NCBI GenBank assembly: GCA_044507115.1
Contig: JBIQJZ010000071.1
Span: 1-15,868 of the forward strand
DNA: 15,868 nucleotides
Origin: Chryseosolibacter sp044507115
GTDB lineage: Bacteria; Bacteroidota; Bacteroidia; Cytophagales; Cyclobacteriaceae
Direction: 5' to 3'
The notes beneath the pieces were generated by a model. It saw only the letters and a program-made list of their open reading frames with translations. It made no database searches and was not told where the DNA came from. Both the position numbers and the translations under genes were made by a program. Shown here piece by piece: positions 7,269-14,909 of this stretch (position 1 is its first letter; every line of letters begins with the position of its first letter).

Positions 7269-8330
7269 CTAGCTTCCGATCAGATATCGGCTGTACCTCC
7301 CGGTGAGCCGCTTCACCAAATACACCGTAACAATAGCGGCAATCAGAATCAGCAGGAAGTAGATCATGTAGCTCAACAGTGAAAAATCGAACATGATACC
7401 TCCTTGCTCGAAAACCGTCCGGGAAATGCTGATAAAAAAGTAGTGGACGAAGAATAATCCGAAGCTGTAGTTGCCCAATATCTCCAACATCGGAATCGAC
7501 CTTTCCCGAATGCGATAGAAAAACATCAGCCAAAAGAAACACAGGATAAGCGCCTTGAAAAGATAGACGTTGAATACAATTACACCTGACAGCACATCTT
7601 CGAATGTAGTTGTACGCGGAACATCAATCCAGCCGATCAGTTCGGCCATACATAAGCCGAGGTAAGCGCCCAGCAGGATGTAGATCACCGGCCCGCGATC
7701 GGATAGTATTTGCTCCTTGTAGCGACTTGCCCACATACCAAGTATATAAACCGGGATGAAGTGCAGGTAGGAGAGGTAAGGATTTGCGTTGTGCTCGGGA
7801 CGATAGGTAAACAGCACGGCTATCATTATGAAAGGAAACACGTATTTATAGAATCGCGGGTGATCGATCACGTGCAGTACCGCAGCCGTAAAGTAGAACA
7901 GGATGATAGTCGATATAAACCAAAACGGCGGCAGGTGCGATCCGGTCAGCAGAAAATGCCCAGCCTGGTGCAGCGTTGACCACTGGTGAAATTCGTCTGG
8001 CAATGCGGGGGTACGGAAATCCGTGTTCAGCCGAATCCAGATGAGAGGAATCGAGATAATTACGTAGGGTAGGATGAGATTTCTGAACTTCTGCTGGAGG
8101 TATTGTCCGTAGTGGAATCGCTTTTGCGTTAGATGCTGGAAGAGGAATCCGCCGATGAATAAGAATAGCGTTGTTCCATTGCCCTCGGAGGGGTCGGAAA
8201 ATAAATCAAGTACTGAGTACACCTCCGGCGACGAGTGCCAGTACGACGAGAAGCCCCGTGCGTGGACGGCAATTACATAAAGAATTGCAATTCCCCTGAG
8301 TGAGTGAATATATGGAAGGAACTGACGCAT
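7269..8330 (-). CDS. Acyltransferase family 3 (OafA/WecH/ExoZ type) integral membrane protein
   Basis: A 353-residue membrane protein that begins MRQFLPYIHSLRGIAIL and has V-x-x-H a few residues on (H23). This RG...H start, followed by about ten hydrophobic helices (notably near 41-57, 78-93, 125-145, 155-169, 190-207 and 232-345), is the acyltransferase-3 pattern. Members transfer acetyl or other acyl groups to sugars of O-antigen, exopolysaccharide or peptidoglycan. It is the last gene of the response regulator/sugar transferase/GT2 run, so acylation of the glycan made by that operon is the likely job. The frame stays open upstream to a TTG at 8342; the ATG at 8328-8330 is preferred because the family motif starts right after it. 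The stop is 9 bases from that of the convergent beta-helix gene. Confidence 0.87.
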   Translation of the reverse strand: MRQFLPYIHSLRGIAILYVIAVHARGFSSYWHSSPEVYSVLDLFSDPSEGNGTTLFLFIGGFLFQHLTQKRFHYGQYLQQKFRNLILPYVIISIPLIWIRLNTDFRTPALPDEFHQWSTLHQAGHFLLTGSHLPPFWFISTIILFYFTAAVLHVIDHPRFYKYVFPFIMIAVLFTYRPEHNANPYLSYLHFIPVYILGMWASRYKEQILSDRGPVIYILLGAYLGLCMAELIGWIDVPRTTTFEDVLSGVIVFNVYLFKALILCFFWLMFFYRIRERSIPMLEILGNYSFGLFFVHYFFISISRTVFEQGGIMFDFSLLSYMIYFLLILIAAIVTVYLVKRLTGRYSRYLIGS

Positions 8331-8343
8331 CTGATACAGCAAT

Positions 8344-8367
8344 AAAAATGTTATGCCGCGAAGCGGC
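8344..8367 (-). terminator. Hairpin plus T run between the GT2 and acyltransferase genes
   Basis: GCCGC (8355-8359) and GCGGC (8363-8367) form a five-pair stem with a three-base GAA/TTC loop. Read on the minus strand it is followed seven bases later by five T (8344-8348). The 71-base gap holding it is the largest within this operon. It could act as a partial terminator or attenuator lowering acyltransferase expression, or be a simple mRNA stem. The long spacer before the T run weakens the terminator reading. Confidence 0.3.
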
Positions 8368-8401
8368 TGGGAAGGCGGCTCGTCCCGTTTGTCATTACAT
8401 A

Positions 8402-9589
8402 TTAACTGATCGTTTTGTTGTCGACGCTAACCCGGCTATGGGGCGTATGTAAAAAGGCTCTGTTAACGCCCTTCAACCTGAACAGGAGCAGGAACATTCT
8501 GGCGAACAGACGGGGAAGGATCAGAACTGATTTTATCAATGTAAGTCCGTATAGACGACGCGGGATTGCAAAGATGATCGCGGCAATGTTCAGGAGCAAT
8601 AGCGTGCCCCATATCCACGGGCTTATCAGCAAGTAATCCGCAAAGATCAGGGAAAGGAGTAACGTTCCGGTGAGTAGTCCAAGATTGAGGAGTCGTGGAA
8701 GTTGCATATTTCGGAGAACCGCACTATTGAAGTATCCGAGGTTGCCGCGGAAGAGTTGCTTCCATCCCTGGTGAAAGTATTCGCGAAGATAAATGAGATG
8801 GCTCGATAGCCAGCGCTTGCGCTGGTGTTCAAATACCTGCTGGTTTTGAACCTTCTCGTCATACACGACAACGTCTTTGGCATAGTGGACGAACACTCCT
8901 TGTTCCAGAAGCCGGAGTTCCAGCTCCCGATCAAAGCCACCGACGGAATCCATCTGGCTCAGGGTATTTTTGCAGAGTTTGAATTCGAACATCATCCCAG
9001 ACCCGGTCAGCGGGCATGACAGTCCCATTACTGCGTTTCCTTGTCGGTATATGAAGTTGTTAATTGTTTCACTCAATCCGTCGAGAAGGGCCATTGGTGT
9101 TTCAGCATTCTTGGGATTGCGCCTTGCCTGGACGGCGCGATGCCCAGCCTCAAATAGATCATTCATTTTCGTCAGGAATTCCCTTTCCATAACGTTGTCT
9201 GCGTCAAGAATCAACGCGCAGTCATAGTCGTCACCCAGGGCGGCCATGGCAAAATTCAGTGCCCGGACCTTGGTACTTTTATCAAAGGAGACTTCAATAA
9301 CTTTGATGGGCAGTGATCTTAGCGAGTGGAGCGTTTCGGCTTTCAGGGAATCGGCAATGACTACAACGTCGAAACGATCTCTGGGGTACTGATTTCGCAG
9401 TGCCTCGCGCGCCACGCCAACGATTACCTGGTCCTCTTTGTAGGCAGGAATGAGAACCGCGATTCGCCGCTGTGTGCTCGCTTTGGCTACCGGTGCTTGT
9501 CGGGAGAACAGACCGGCTGCGCTCAATACGAACGAGTACATCGAAACGTATCCGAAGTATAGCAACACGATAATTTCCAGGATGTGCAT
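8402..9589 (-). CDS. Membrane-bound family 2 glycosyltransferase (cellulose/hyaluronan synthase-like)
   Basis: A 395-residue GT-A fold enzyme with one N-terminal TM helix (about 5-27) and two or three C-terminal ones (about 300-380). Inside are the processive GT2 marks: IAVLIPAYKE (43-52) for the nucleotide-sugar site, DAD at 129-131 for metal/UDP, an acidic FDRELEL segment (219-225) in place of the usual TED catalytic-base motif, and QRKRW (256-260), the Q/RxxRW acceptor motif. It should add sugars from a nucleotide donor on the cytosolic face and may help pass the chain across the membrane; the sugar is not identifiable. It starts 24 bases after the sugar transferase stop, so it is probably co-transcribed. 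At 395 residues it lacks the PilZ domain of bacterial cellulose synthase, so c-di-GMP control through such a domain is not expected. Confidence 0.88.
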   Translation of the reverse strand: MHILEIIVLLYFGYVSMYSFVLSAAGLFSRQAPVAKASTQRRIAVLIPAYKEDQVIVGVAREALRNQYPRDRFDVVVIADSLKAETLHSLRSLPIKVIEVSFDKSTKVRALNFAMAALGDDYDCALILDADNVMEREFLTKMNDLFEAGHRAVQARRNPKNAETPMALLDGLSETINNFIYRQGNAVMGLSCPLTGSGMMFEFKLCKNTLSQMDSVGGFDRELELRLLEQGVFVHYAKDVVVYDEKVQNQQVFEHQRKRWLSSHLIYLREYFHQGWKQLFRGNLGYFNSAVLRNMQLPRLLNLGLLTGTLLLSLIFADYLLISPWIWGTLLLLNIAAIIFAIPRRLYGLTLIKSVLILPRLFARMFLLLFRLKGVNRAFLHTPHSRVSVDNKTIS

Positions 9590-9613
9590 GCTCTTATATT
9601 TTTCTTTTGGGCG

Positions 9614-10711
9614 TTATACTTTTTCTTTTTGAAGCAGCGCTGGAAAGGTTGCCAGCAGTATTTTCATGTCCAGCCAGAACGAGTTGTTCATGGCATACTC
9701 AATGTCCATTGCGATGCGCTCTTCCGGTGACATATTTTCCTTTCCTCGCTTGGTGATCTGCCAAAGACCGGTGATACCAGCCGGAGCTAGGAAGCGCCAC
9801 GCGATCTGGTCGGTTGTTAACTTTTCAGCTTCGTACAACGGAAGCGGTCGGTTTCCGACTAGCGACATGTCACCCATTAGCACATTGACTAGCTGCGGTA
9901 TTTCATCGAGACTTGTATTCCTGAGGAACTGGCCAAACAATGTGATGCGTGGATCGTTTTTGATTTTAAAGAAGACGCCTTGCGCCGCATTCTGACTGTA
10001 TTGATTCAGATGAGCCAACTGAGATAGTTCAGTGTCGGCGCCGAGTCGCATCGTGCGAAACTTGTAGAAGTCGAAAATTTTGTATCCGGCGCCTGCGCGC
10101 TTCGATACATAGATGACGGGACCCTTGGATTCGAGCTTGATAATCACGGCGATCACAAGACACAGAGGCGACAGGAGGATCAGCGTAGTGAGTGACACAA
10201 CGATGTCGAAGACTCGTTTCATCGACCAGAGTCGGACGTTGCTGTCGTAGCCATGCCGGCGAGAGACACGGCTCCTTCCATTGGACTTGTAGGCTTTTAC
10301 CCGTTTGATGAATTCCAGCCGCCGGTTGAATGATTCTGATATTGCCCCATAGTAGTAATCATCTGCAGAAATATGCACCGCAACTGACTTGACTAATTTG
10401 TCATAGTTGCGGGTGTACAGGATCAGGGGGATGGCTTTCCGCCGACTTAGTTCGGTAAGCCGTGTAACATCTCCGGCCGCGCTCTCGGGGTCAATCAAGA
10501 TGGCGTCCGGTTTATTGGGATTGGACTCGAGTCGTGTTATGGCGTCGGTCAGTGAGAGCGATAGCGGGGCAACATCAGGATATGTAGATCGTGTCGAATA
10601 GTTTTCCGTTGGGCCGATACCGATGCAGATGATATGTTTGACTTGAGCGTTGGCAGATACTGCTTTCTTGGAATCCAATTCAACAGGGGATGCTGGTAGT
10701 ACTAAATCCAT
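9614..10711 (-). CDS. Polyprenyl-phosphate sugar-1-phosphate transferase with N-terminal pseudo-receiver domain
   Basis: The C-terminal part (about 164-365) is a bacterial sugar transferase that starts exopolysaccharide or O-antigen repeat units by moving a phospho-sugar onto undecaprenyl phosphate. It shows the MKRVFDI start, a membrane helix with a Ser-Pro break (S181-P182) as in PglC-like monotopic enzymes, YKFRTM (216-221), SLDEIPQL (267-274) with the D269-E270 dyad, MSLVGNRP (282-289) and AGITGLWQI (311-319). Instead of the usual four-helix WbaP/WcaJ N-terminus there is a soluble receiver-like domain (about 24-140): IICIGIG replaces the acidic pocket, D74 in ILID sits where the phospho-Asp would be, T100 follows LILY, and ADDYYYG lacks the conserved Lys. 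It is therefore probably not phosphorylated normally. The ATG at 10709-10711 is chosen over a TTG at 10720. It lies 16 bases after the response regulator. Confidence 0.92.
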   Translation of the reverse strand: MDLVLPASPVELDSKKAVSANAQVKHIICIGIGPTENYSTRSTYPDVAPLSLSLTDAITRLESNPNKPDAILIDPESAAGDVTRLTELSRRKAIPLILYTRNYDKLVKSVAVHISADDYYYGAISESFNRRLEFIKRVKAYKSNGRSRVSRRHGYDSNVRLWSMKRVFDIVVSLTTLILLSPLCLVIAVIIKLESKGPVIYVSKRAGAGYKIFDFYKFRTMRLGADTELSQLAHLNQYSQNAAQGVFFKIKNDPRITLFGQFLRNTSLDEIPQLVNVLMGDMSLVGNRPLPLYEAEKLTTDQIAWRFLAPAGITGLWQITKRGKENMSPEERIAMDIEYAMNNSFWLDMKILLATFPALLQKEKV

Positions 10712-10727
10712 AAGGCTCAACTTGAGG

Positions 10728-11111
10728 TTACTCTACTAGGGCGTTTTGCTTGTCGTGCAGCATAGCACGATCGACCTCATCGAGCAGTTGTCTTGGTTCG
10801 AAAGGTTTTTCCAGGTATGTGAATGCCCCGAGGTCTATGCAACGTTTCTGCATGTGATCGCAGCCCGATACAATGATCACTGGTATGTTCCTGAACAACC
10901 CACTGTTAGCGAGATTGTCCAGTAGTTCTAATCCGTCGATCGACGGCATCTTGAGGTCAGATATAATAAGGTTGCAGGTGTTTCCGTCGGTAAGCCACGA
11001 CCAGGCTTCCATTCCATCGTTCATCACTACGACCTCATACTTGCCCCGCAGGATCTTTTCCAGAAGCCAGCACAAAGGTTCGTCATCTTCAATGATCAAG
11101 ACCTTTTTCAT
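10728..11111 (-). CDS. Stand-alone CheY-like response regulator (single receiver domain)
   Basis: A 127-residue protein made only of a receiver domain. All canonical positions are present: acidic pocket E8-D9-D10, phospho-acceptor D52 in ISDLKMP, S82 in IIVSG, and K102 in LEKPF. It should therefore be phosphorylatable by a histidine kinase, which is not in this window. There is no DNA-binding or enzymatic output domain, so it acts by protein contact or as a phosphorelay intermediate. It heads the operon that continues, 16 bases on, with a sugar transferase that itself carries a degenerate receiver domain; a direct functional link is plausible but inferred. The frame is open upstream to 11162, but the ATG at 11109-11111 gives the typical MKKVLIIEDDE start and is preferred. 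Confidence 0.92.
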   Translation of the reverse strand: MKKVLIIEDDEPLCWLLEKILRGKYEVVVMNDGMEAWSWLTDGNTCNLIISDLKMPSIDGLELLDNLANSGLFRNIPVIIVSGCDHMQKRCIDLGAFTYLEKPFEPRQLLDEVDRAMLHDKQNALVE

Positions 11112-11210
11112 TTCGATGCGGTTAGTTCCAACTACATCGACTACTATAAATTTTGATACCAACCTGCTGTGAGCAAGCAGGGGTTATGTTGAGAAGTGAG
11201 ATTGATACGA
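11112..11210 (-). promoter_or_regulatory. Intergenic region between menE and the response regulator, with a hairpin
   Basis: These 99 bases are the only sizeable gap between the men operon and the glycan operon on the same strand. CCTGCT (11163-11168) pairs with AGCAGG (11176-11181) around a seven-base loop; on the minus strand it is followed by TTGGTATCAAAATTT, not a clean T run, so it is at best an imperfect terminator for men. The heptamer TTGATAC (plus strand) occurs at 11153-11159 and 11202-11208. The promoter of the glycan operon should lie here, but I see no exact TAnnTTTG or good -35/-10 pair. Confidence 0.35.
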
Positions 11211-12347
11211 TCAGCGTGTCAAGACCAACGTTATGCTCGACATCGTTTGTTTGCGATCAATCTTTTGTGTTTCTGTACTTGAGAACGTCTCGGTGAAATA
11301 CACTTCGCGAGGAACTTCGTAAGGAGATAATTCAGCGCTGAGTTGTTCAAGCGACTGTTGTAAGATTTCTGAGGAGAAATGTACACCTTCTAAGATGAGC
11401 ACTGCTTTGTTACCAAGTTTTTCATCCGGGAGAGCAGCTATAAAGAACCGATGGTTAAAGTTGCGCTGCAAGAAGATTGCGGCCAACCGCCGCTCTACCG
11501 TTTCGGGAGAGATCTTGATCCCTCCCGAGTTGATCACGTTATCCCATCTGCCTAGCCACTCAAACGTTCCAGGGGCGACAAGCTCAACAATGTCATTGGT
11601 TACAACCGTGTCTGGTAAGTGATCGGCGGCGATCACCAAGCATCCGCGATCATCCAGGGAGATGTCTACTCCGGGAAGAGTTTCAAAGTATTGCTGCTTT
11701 CTTGGAGTGTTCGCTAGCCGCAGCGCTATGTGCGACACCGTCTCGGTCATGCCATAGGTTTCGTAGCACTCACACTGATAGCGCTGGAGCTTTTCACGTA
11801 CAGATGGCTGTAGCTGGGCACCACCGATCAACACCTTGTCAAGGTGGTTTAGCAAATGTGGATGTTTTGACTCAAGGATGGATTGAACTTGATAAGGAAC
11901 AAGCGCTGTGAGTTGTGGGCATCTGTCAACTGGTATACGAATCAGCGGATTCGCCGTCGGTTCAACGGCGAGAAGACGCAGTCCAAGGACTAGGCTTCTC
12001 ACGATCATCATTCGCCCGCCGATATAGCGGGGATCAATACACAACAGCGCAGTTGTGCTCTTTTGAAGTTTGATTTGGTGAGCCGTTAGTAAGGCACTCT
12101 GGAGCATTTGTGACCTCGACAGACGGATGGATTTCGGCGGGCCGGTCGATCCACTGGTCGTCATGTCGAATGATTGGTCTCCTGAAAGCCATGCCCGGAT
12201 GAAACGAAAGGTTTCTTCCTCGAAAGAGGATCTCGCCGCTTCGGTCCCCTCAACAATTTTGTCCAGGACAGCCAATCGCCCATTGATCCATACGCTCGAA
12301 TGTGGGTAGGGCGTAAGGTCGTCGGGCAATGCAAGCGAGTTCAGCAT
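11211..12347 (-). CDS. menE: o-Succinylbenzoate-CoA ligase (MenE), short form
   Basis: An ANL-superfamily adenylating enzyme that activates o-succinylbenzoate to its CoA thioester in menaquinone synthesis. The marks are TSGSTGPPK (64-72, ATP loop), YGMTET (198-203), the hinge GRWDNVINSGG (266-276), and QKIDRK (361-366), whose K362 is the likely adenylation lysine. At 378 residues it is well below the roughly 450-490 of E. coli or Bacillus MenE, mainly through a shortened N-terminal region, a form I associate with Bacteroidota. It starts 20 bases after the menB stop, last in the men run, which supports the substrate call over another acyl-CoA ligase. The start codon is ATG at 12345-12347. Confidence 0.9.
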   Translation of the reverse strand: MLNSLALPDDLTPYPHSSVWINGRLAVLDKIVEGTEAARSSFEEETFRFIRAWLSGDQSFDMTTSGSTGPPKSIRLSRSQMLQSALLTAHQIKLQKSTTALLCIDPRYIGGRMMIVRSLVLGLRLLAVEPTANPLIRIPVDRCPQLTALVPYQVQSILESKHPHLLNHLDKVLIGGAQLQPSVREKLQRYQCECYETYGMTETVSHIALRLANTPRKQQYFETLPGVDISLDDRGCLVIAADHLPDTVVTNDIVELVAPGTFEWLGRWDNVINSGGIKISPETVERRLAAIFLQRNFNHRFFIAALPDEKLGNKAVLILEGVHFSSEILQQSLEQLSAELSPYEVPREVYFTETFSSTETQKIDRKQTMSSITLVLTR

Positions 12348-12367
12348 ACGTAACGGAACGGCCAGGC

Positions 12368-13192
12368 TCAGGGAAATTGCGGGTAACGAGTCCAGTCGGG
12401 CTCTCTTTTTTCAATGAATGCGTTCTTGCCCTCTTTCGCCTCCTCGCTGAGGTAGTAGAGCAGCGTCGCATTCCCTGCCAGCTCCTGAATTCCCGCTTGG
12501 CCGTCGAGTTCGGCGTTGAATGATGCTTTCAGCATCCGGAGCGCGAGAGGACTTTTTGAAATTATCTTCTTTGCCCACGCAACGTACGTCTCTTCCAGTT
12601 CATCGAGGGCAACGACTTTGTTTACGAGCCCCATATCGAGCGCTTCACGGGCATCGTACTGATCGCACAGATACCAGATTTCACGCGCCTTCTTTTGGCC
12701 GACGATCCGCGCGAGATAAGAGGCACCGAACCCGCCGTCAAAGCTACCGACCTTAGGGCCGGTTTGACCGAAGCGCGCGTTCTCTGCTGCAATGGTCAAG
12801 TCGCAAACGACGTGCAGCACGTGACCGCCGCCGATGGCCCAACCGGCAACCGCTGCGATGACAGGCTTCGGAATAGACCGGATCAACTTCTGAAGGTCCA
12901 ATACGTTCAGTCGCGGAACAGCATCTTGTCCGACGTAGCCACCATGACCGCGCACGCGCTGATCCCCGCCGCTGCAAAATGCCTGCCCGCCTTCGCCTGT
13001 CAACACTACTACCCTGATGGACGCGTCCTCCCGGCAGATGCCCATCGCGTCAATCATTTCGGAAACCGTCAACGGTGTAAATGCGTTGTGAACCTCCGGG
13101 CGGTTGATACTGATGCGCGCAATTCCTTCGTACTGATGAAATAGAATTTCCTTGTATTCCTTAACAGGCGACCATGGATACTTAAGACTCAT
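12368..13192 (-). CDS. menB: 1,4-Dihydroxy-2-naphthoyl-CoA synthase (MenB)
   Basis: A crotonase-fold enzyme that closes the second ring of the naphthoquinone from o-succinylbenzoyl-CoA. Its 274 residues contain the family-specific CSGGDQRVRGHGGYVG (73-88), the oxyanion region WAIGGGH (118-124), and FGQTGPKVGSFDGG (141-154), followed by KKAREIWYLC. The residue after QT is Gly (G145), as in type I MenB such as E. coli, which needs bicarbonate as a cofactor; type II enzymes have Asp there. The C-terminal EKREPDWTRYPQFP closely matches the conserved MenB tail. Its ATG overlaps the menD end by 11 bases, indicating coupled translation. Identity is secure. Confidence 0.97.
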   Translation of the reverse strand: MSLKYPWSPVKEYKEILFHQYEGIARISINRPEVHNAFTPLTVSEMIDAMGICREDASIRVVVLTGEGGQAFCSGGDQRVRGHGGYVGQDAVPRLNVLDLQKLIRSIPKPVIAAVAGWAIGGGHVLHVVCDLTIAAENARFGQTGPKVGSFDGGFGASYLARIVGQKKAREIWYLCDQYDAREALDMGLVNKVVALDELEETYVAWAKKIISKSPLALRMLKASFNAELDGQAGIQELAGNATLLYYLSEEAKEGKNAFIEKREPDWTRYPQFP

Positions 13193-14909
13193 AGCTTTGT
13201 TTGATTTTTTGTTTTAGTTGCTCCAACTCGTTGCGACCACTCTTTGTGTCAGTTTCTAATTCAAGAATTTTTGTGCTCCCATCAAAGGTAAAGAAGTCGC
13301 GCAGCAGATTGCGAATCTTCTTGGTGTTATCAAGTTTGAGGTGATCGAAGCCGAATTCCTCACAGATTTTCTTTGCGTGCAGTCGCTGGCGCGTAACGAA
13401 GTATTCGTCCGCTTCCGGTGTCGATGAAGGACCGTCGAGAATGTCGAAGATTTGCCCTCCGTGATTGTTTAGCAGCAGTATTCTGAGATTTTCCATCGGA
13501 TAGTTATGCCAGAACGCATTGCGATCATAGAAGAACGCCAGGTCTCCGGTAATCAGCATGTTGGGAACTCCGGATACCAGTGTGTGACCCACTGCGGTGC
13601 TCGTCGATCCATCGATCCCGCTGGTGCCCCGGTTTGAATACACGTGCACGCTTCGGTTAGATGGTTTCAGCCCGATGAAGTTCGCGTAGCGGACACTCAT
13701 GCTATTGGCGAGATGAAGATTGCATCGCTCAGGTAGGTTCTCGAGTACCTCCCTGACGATGGCGGCTTCCGAAAGCCGATGGTCTGCATAGAGTTCGTCC
13801 AGCACGCGAACAACCCGTCTCTCCTCGGCGTCCCAGAGATTCAGATAGTTCCTCTGCTTCTGGCTTTCGAAGTTGTCGACGACGTCTAGGGTGATCATAT
13901 AGTCGAGGAAATGCTCCGGGGTAGTGCGGTAAACATCTGTAAGATGCTGAAACGTATCTGCCGCCGCACCCGCGGGCTGAATATGCCAGTGCCGCCTGGG
14001 TTGGTATTTTCGGAGGAATTGCTTGAGGTTCTTGGAAACCAGCGAATCGCCGAACGTGATGAGCAAGTCGGGGCGCAGCATGGCTCTGAGCGTGTCTGAA
14101 GCCTGACCGAGGAAGAGATCGCTGTGCGCAATGGTATTTCCGCTACCGTGAACGTTGGAAATGATATCATGGACGACCGGGACCTGGTGCTTTTCGCGAA
14201 AGCGAGCTAACACGTCTAACACGGGGCCAGCGGGAGGAAGTTGACCGGCGACGATTAGTGTGTTGTGATAGCGGTACCAATCATCGCGTAACTGTTGCTT
14301 AGTATCGTCGGATAGTGTCAGGTCGCCTTTGTGGAGGTCGATTGTTCTTACATCGCTGTAGGTGAAAGCATCCGTCCCGTTTTCCGGGTACAACGGTTCG
14401 CGAAAGGGGGCATTGATGTGCACCGGACCAAATGGGAGTTCGCAACTCAGGTTTATAGCCTCATTGACGATGCGGTTCACATGCCAAATGCTGTCTGGAT
14501 GGTCGTAGTCCTGTGGCAGCTCAAACGAGCTCTTTATGTGCCGGCCGTAGAGCTCACGTTGAAAGATCGTTTGACCGTCGTGTTGCGCGATCCATTCTGT
14601 CGGGCGATCGGCTGTGAAGATCAGGAGCGGAGTATTGCTGAAACGAGCCTCTGCGATAGCGGGGGCGAAGTTCAGGGCAGCGGTTCCGGATGTGCATACG
14701 AGCACTACCGGGCTGTTGGTGGACTGTGCGATTCCGAGTGCAATGAACGCTGCGCTCCGCTCATCGCTAATCGTACGGGTGGTTATGGCGGGATGGCGTG
14801 TGAACGCCAATGTAAGCGGTGCGCATCGCGAACCGGGACACAACACGACATCCTTGATGTTCTTCCGCGCGCAGATTTCCGCGATATCGTATATCGGCTG
14901 GTATCGCAT
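13182..14909 (-). CDS. menD: SEPHCHC synthase (MenD), ThDP-dependent
   Basis: It catalyses the 2-oxoglutarate-dependent, thiamine-diphosphate Stetter-type addition to isochorismate that gives 2-succinyl-5-enolpyruvyl-6-hydroxy-3-cyclohexene-1-carboxylate. The protein has 575 residues, the usual length. The N-terminal Pyr domain shows VVLCPGSRCAPLT (21-33) and SDERSAAFIALG with the ThDP-activating Glu E50. The C-terminal PP domain has SNRGTSGIDGSTSTAVG and the metal/ThDP motif GDLAFFYDRN (455-464). The ATG shares one base with the menF stop (TGATG), and the 3' end overlaps menB, so menF-menD-menB looks like one translationally coupled unit. No anomalies seen. Confidence 0.98.
   Translation of the reverse strand: MRYQPIYDIAEICARKNIKDVVLCPGSRCAPLTLAFTRHPAITTRTISDERSAAFIALGIAQSTNSPVVLVCTSGTAALNFAPAIAEARFSNTPLLIFTADRPTEWIAQHDGQTIFQRELYGRHIKSSFELPQDYDHPDSIWHVNRIVNEAINLSCELPFGPVHINAPFREPLYPENGTDAFTYSDVRTIDLHKGDLTLSDDTKQQLRDDWYRYHNTLIVAGQLPPAGPVLDVLARFREKHQVPVVHDIISNVHGSGNTIAHSDLFLGQASDTLRAMLRPDLLITFGDSLVSKNLKQFLRKYQPRRHWHIQPAGAAADTFQHLTDVYRTTPEHFLDYMITLDVVDNFESQKQRNYLNLWDAEERRVVRVLDELYADHRLSEAAIVREVLENLPERCNLHLANSMSVRYANFIGLKPSNRSVHVYSNRGTSGIDGSTSTAVGHTLVSGVPNMLITGDLAFFYDRNAFWHNYPMENLRILLLNNHGGQIFDILDGPSSTPEADEYFVTRQRLHAKKICEEFGFDHLKLDNTKKIRNLLRDFFTFDGSTKILELETDTKSGRNELEQLKQKIKQSYES

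Noticed and set aside
11153..11208. Two TTGATAC heptamers 49 bases apart as a possible operator
   Set aside because: Seven-base repeats in an A/T-rich gap are weak evidence and no regulator with a DNA-binding domain is encoded nearby; mentioned only in the intergenic entry.
11211..12347. MenE as a truncated pseudogene because of its short length
   Set aside because: The ATP loop, hinge motif and terminal catalytic lysine are all present in one uninterrupted frame, so it is a naturally short form.
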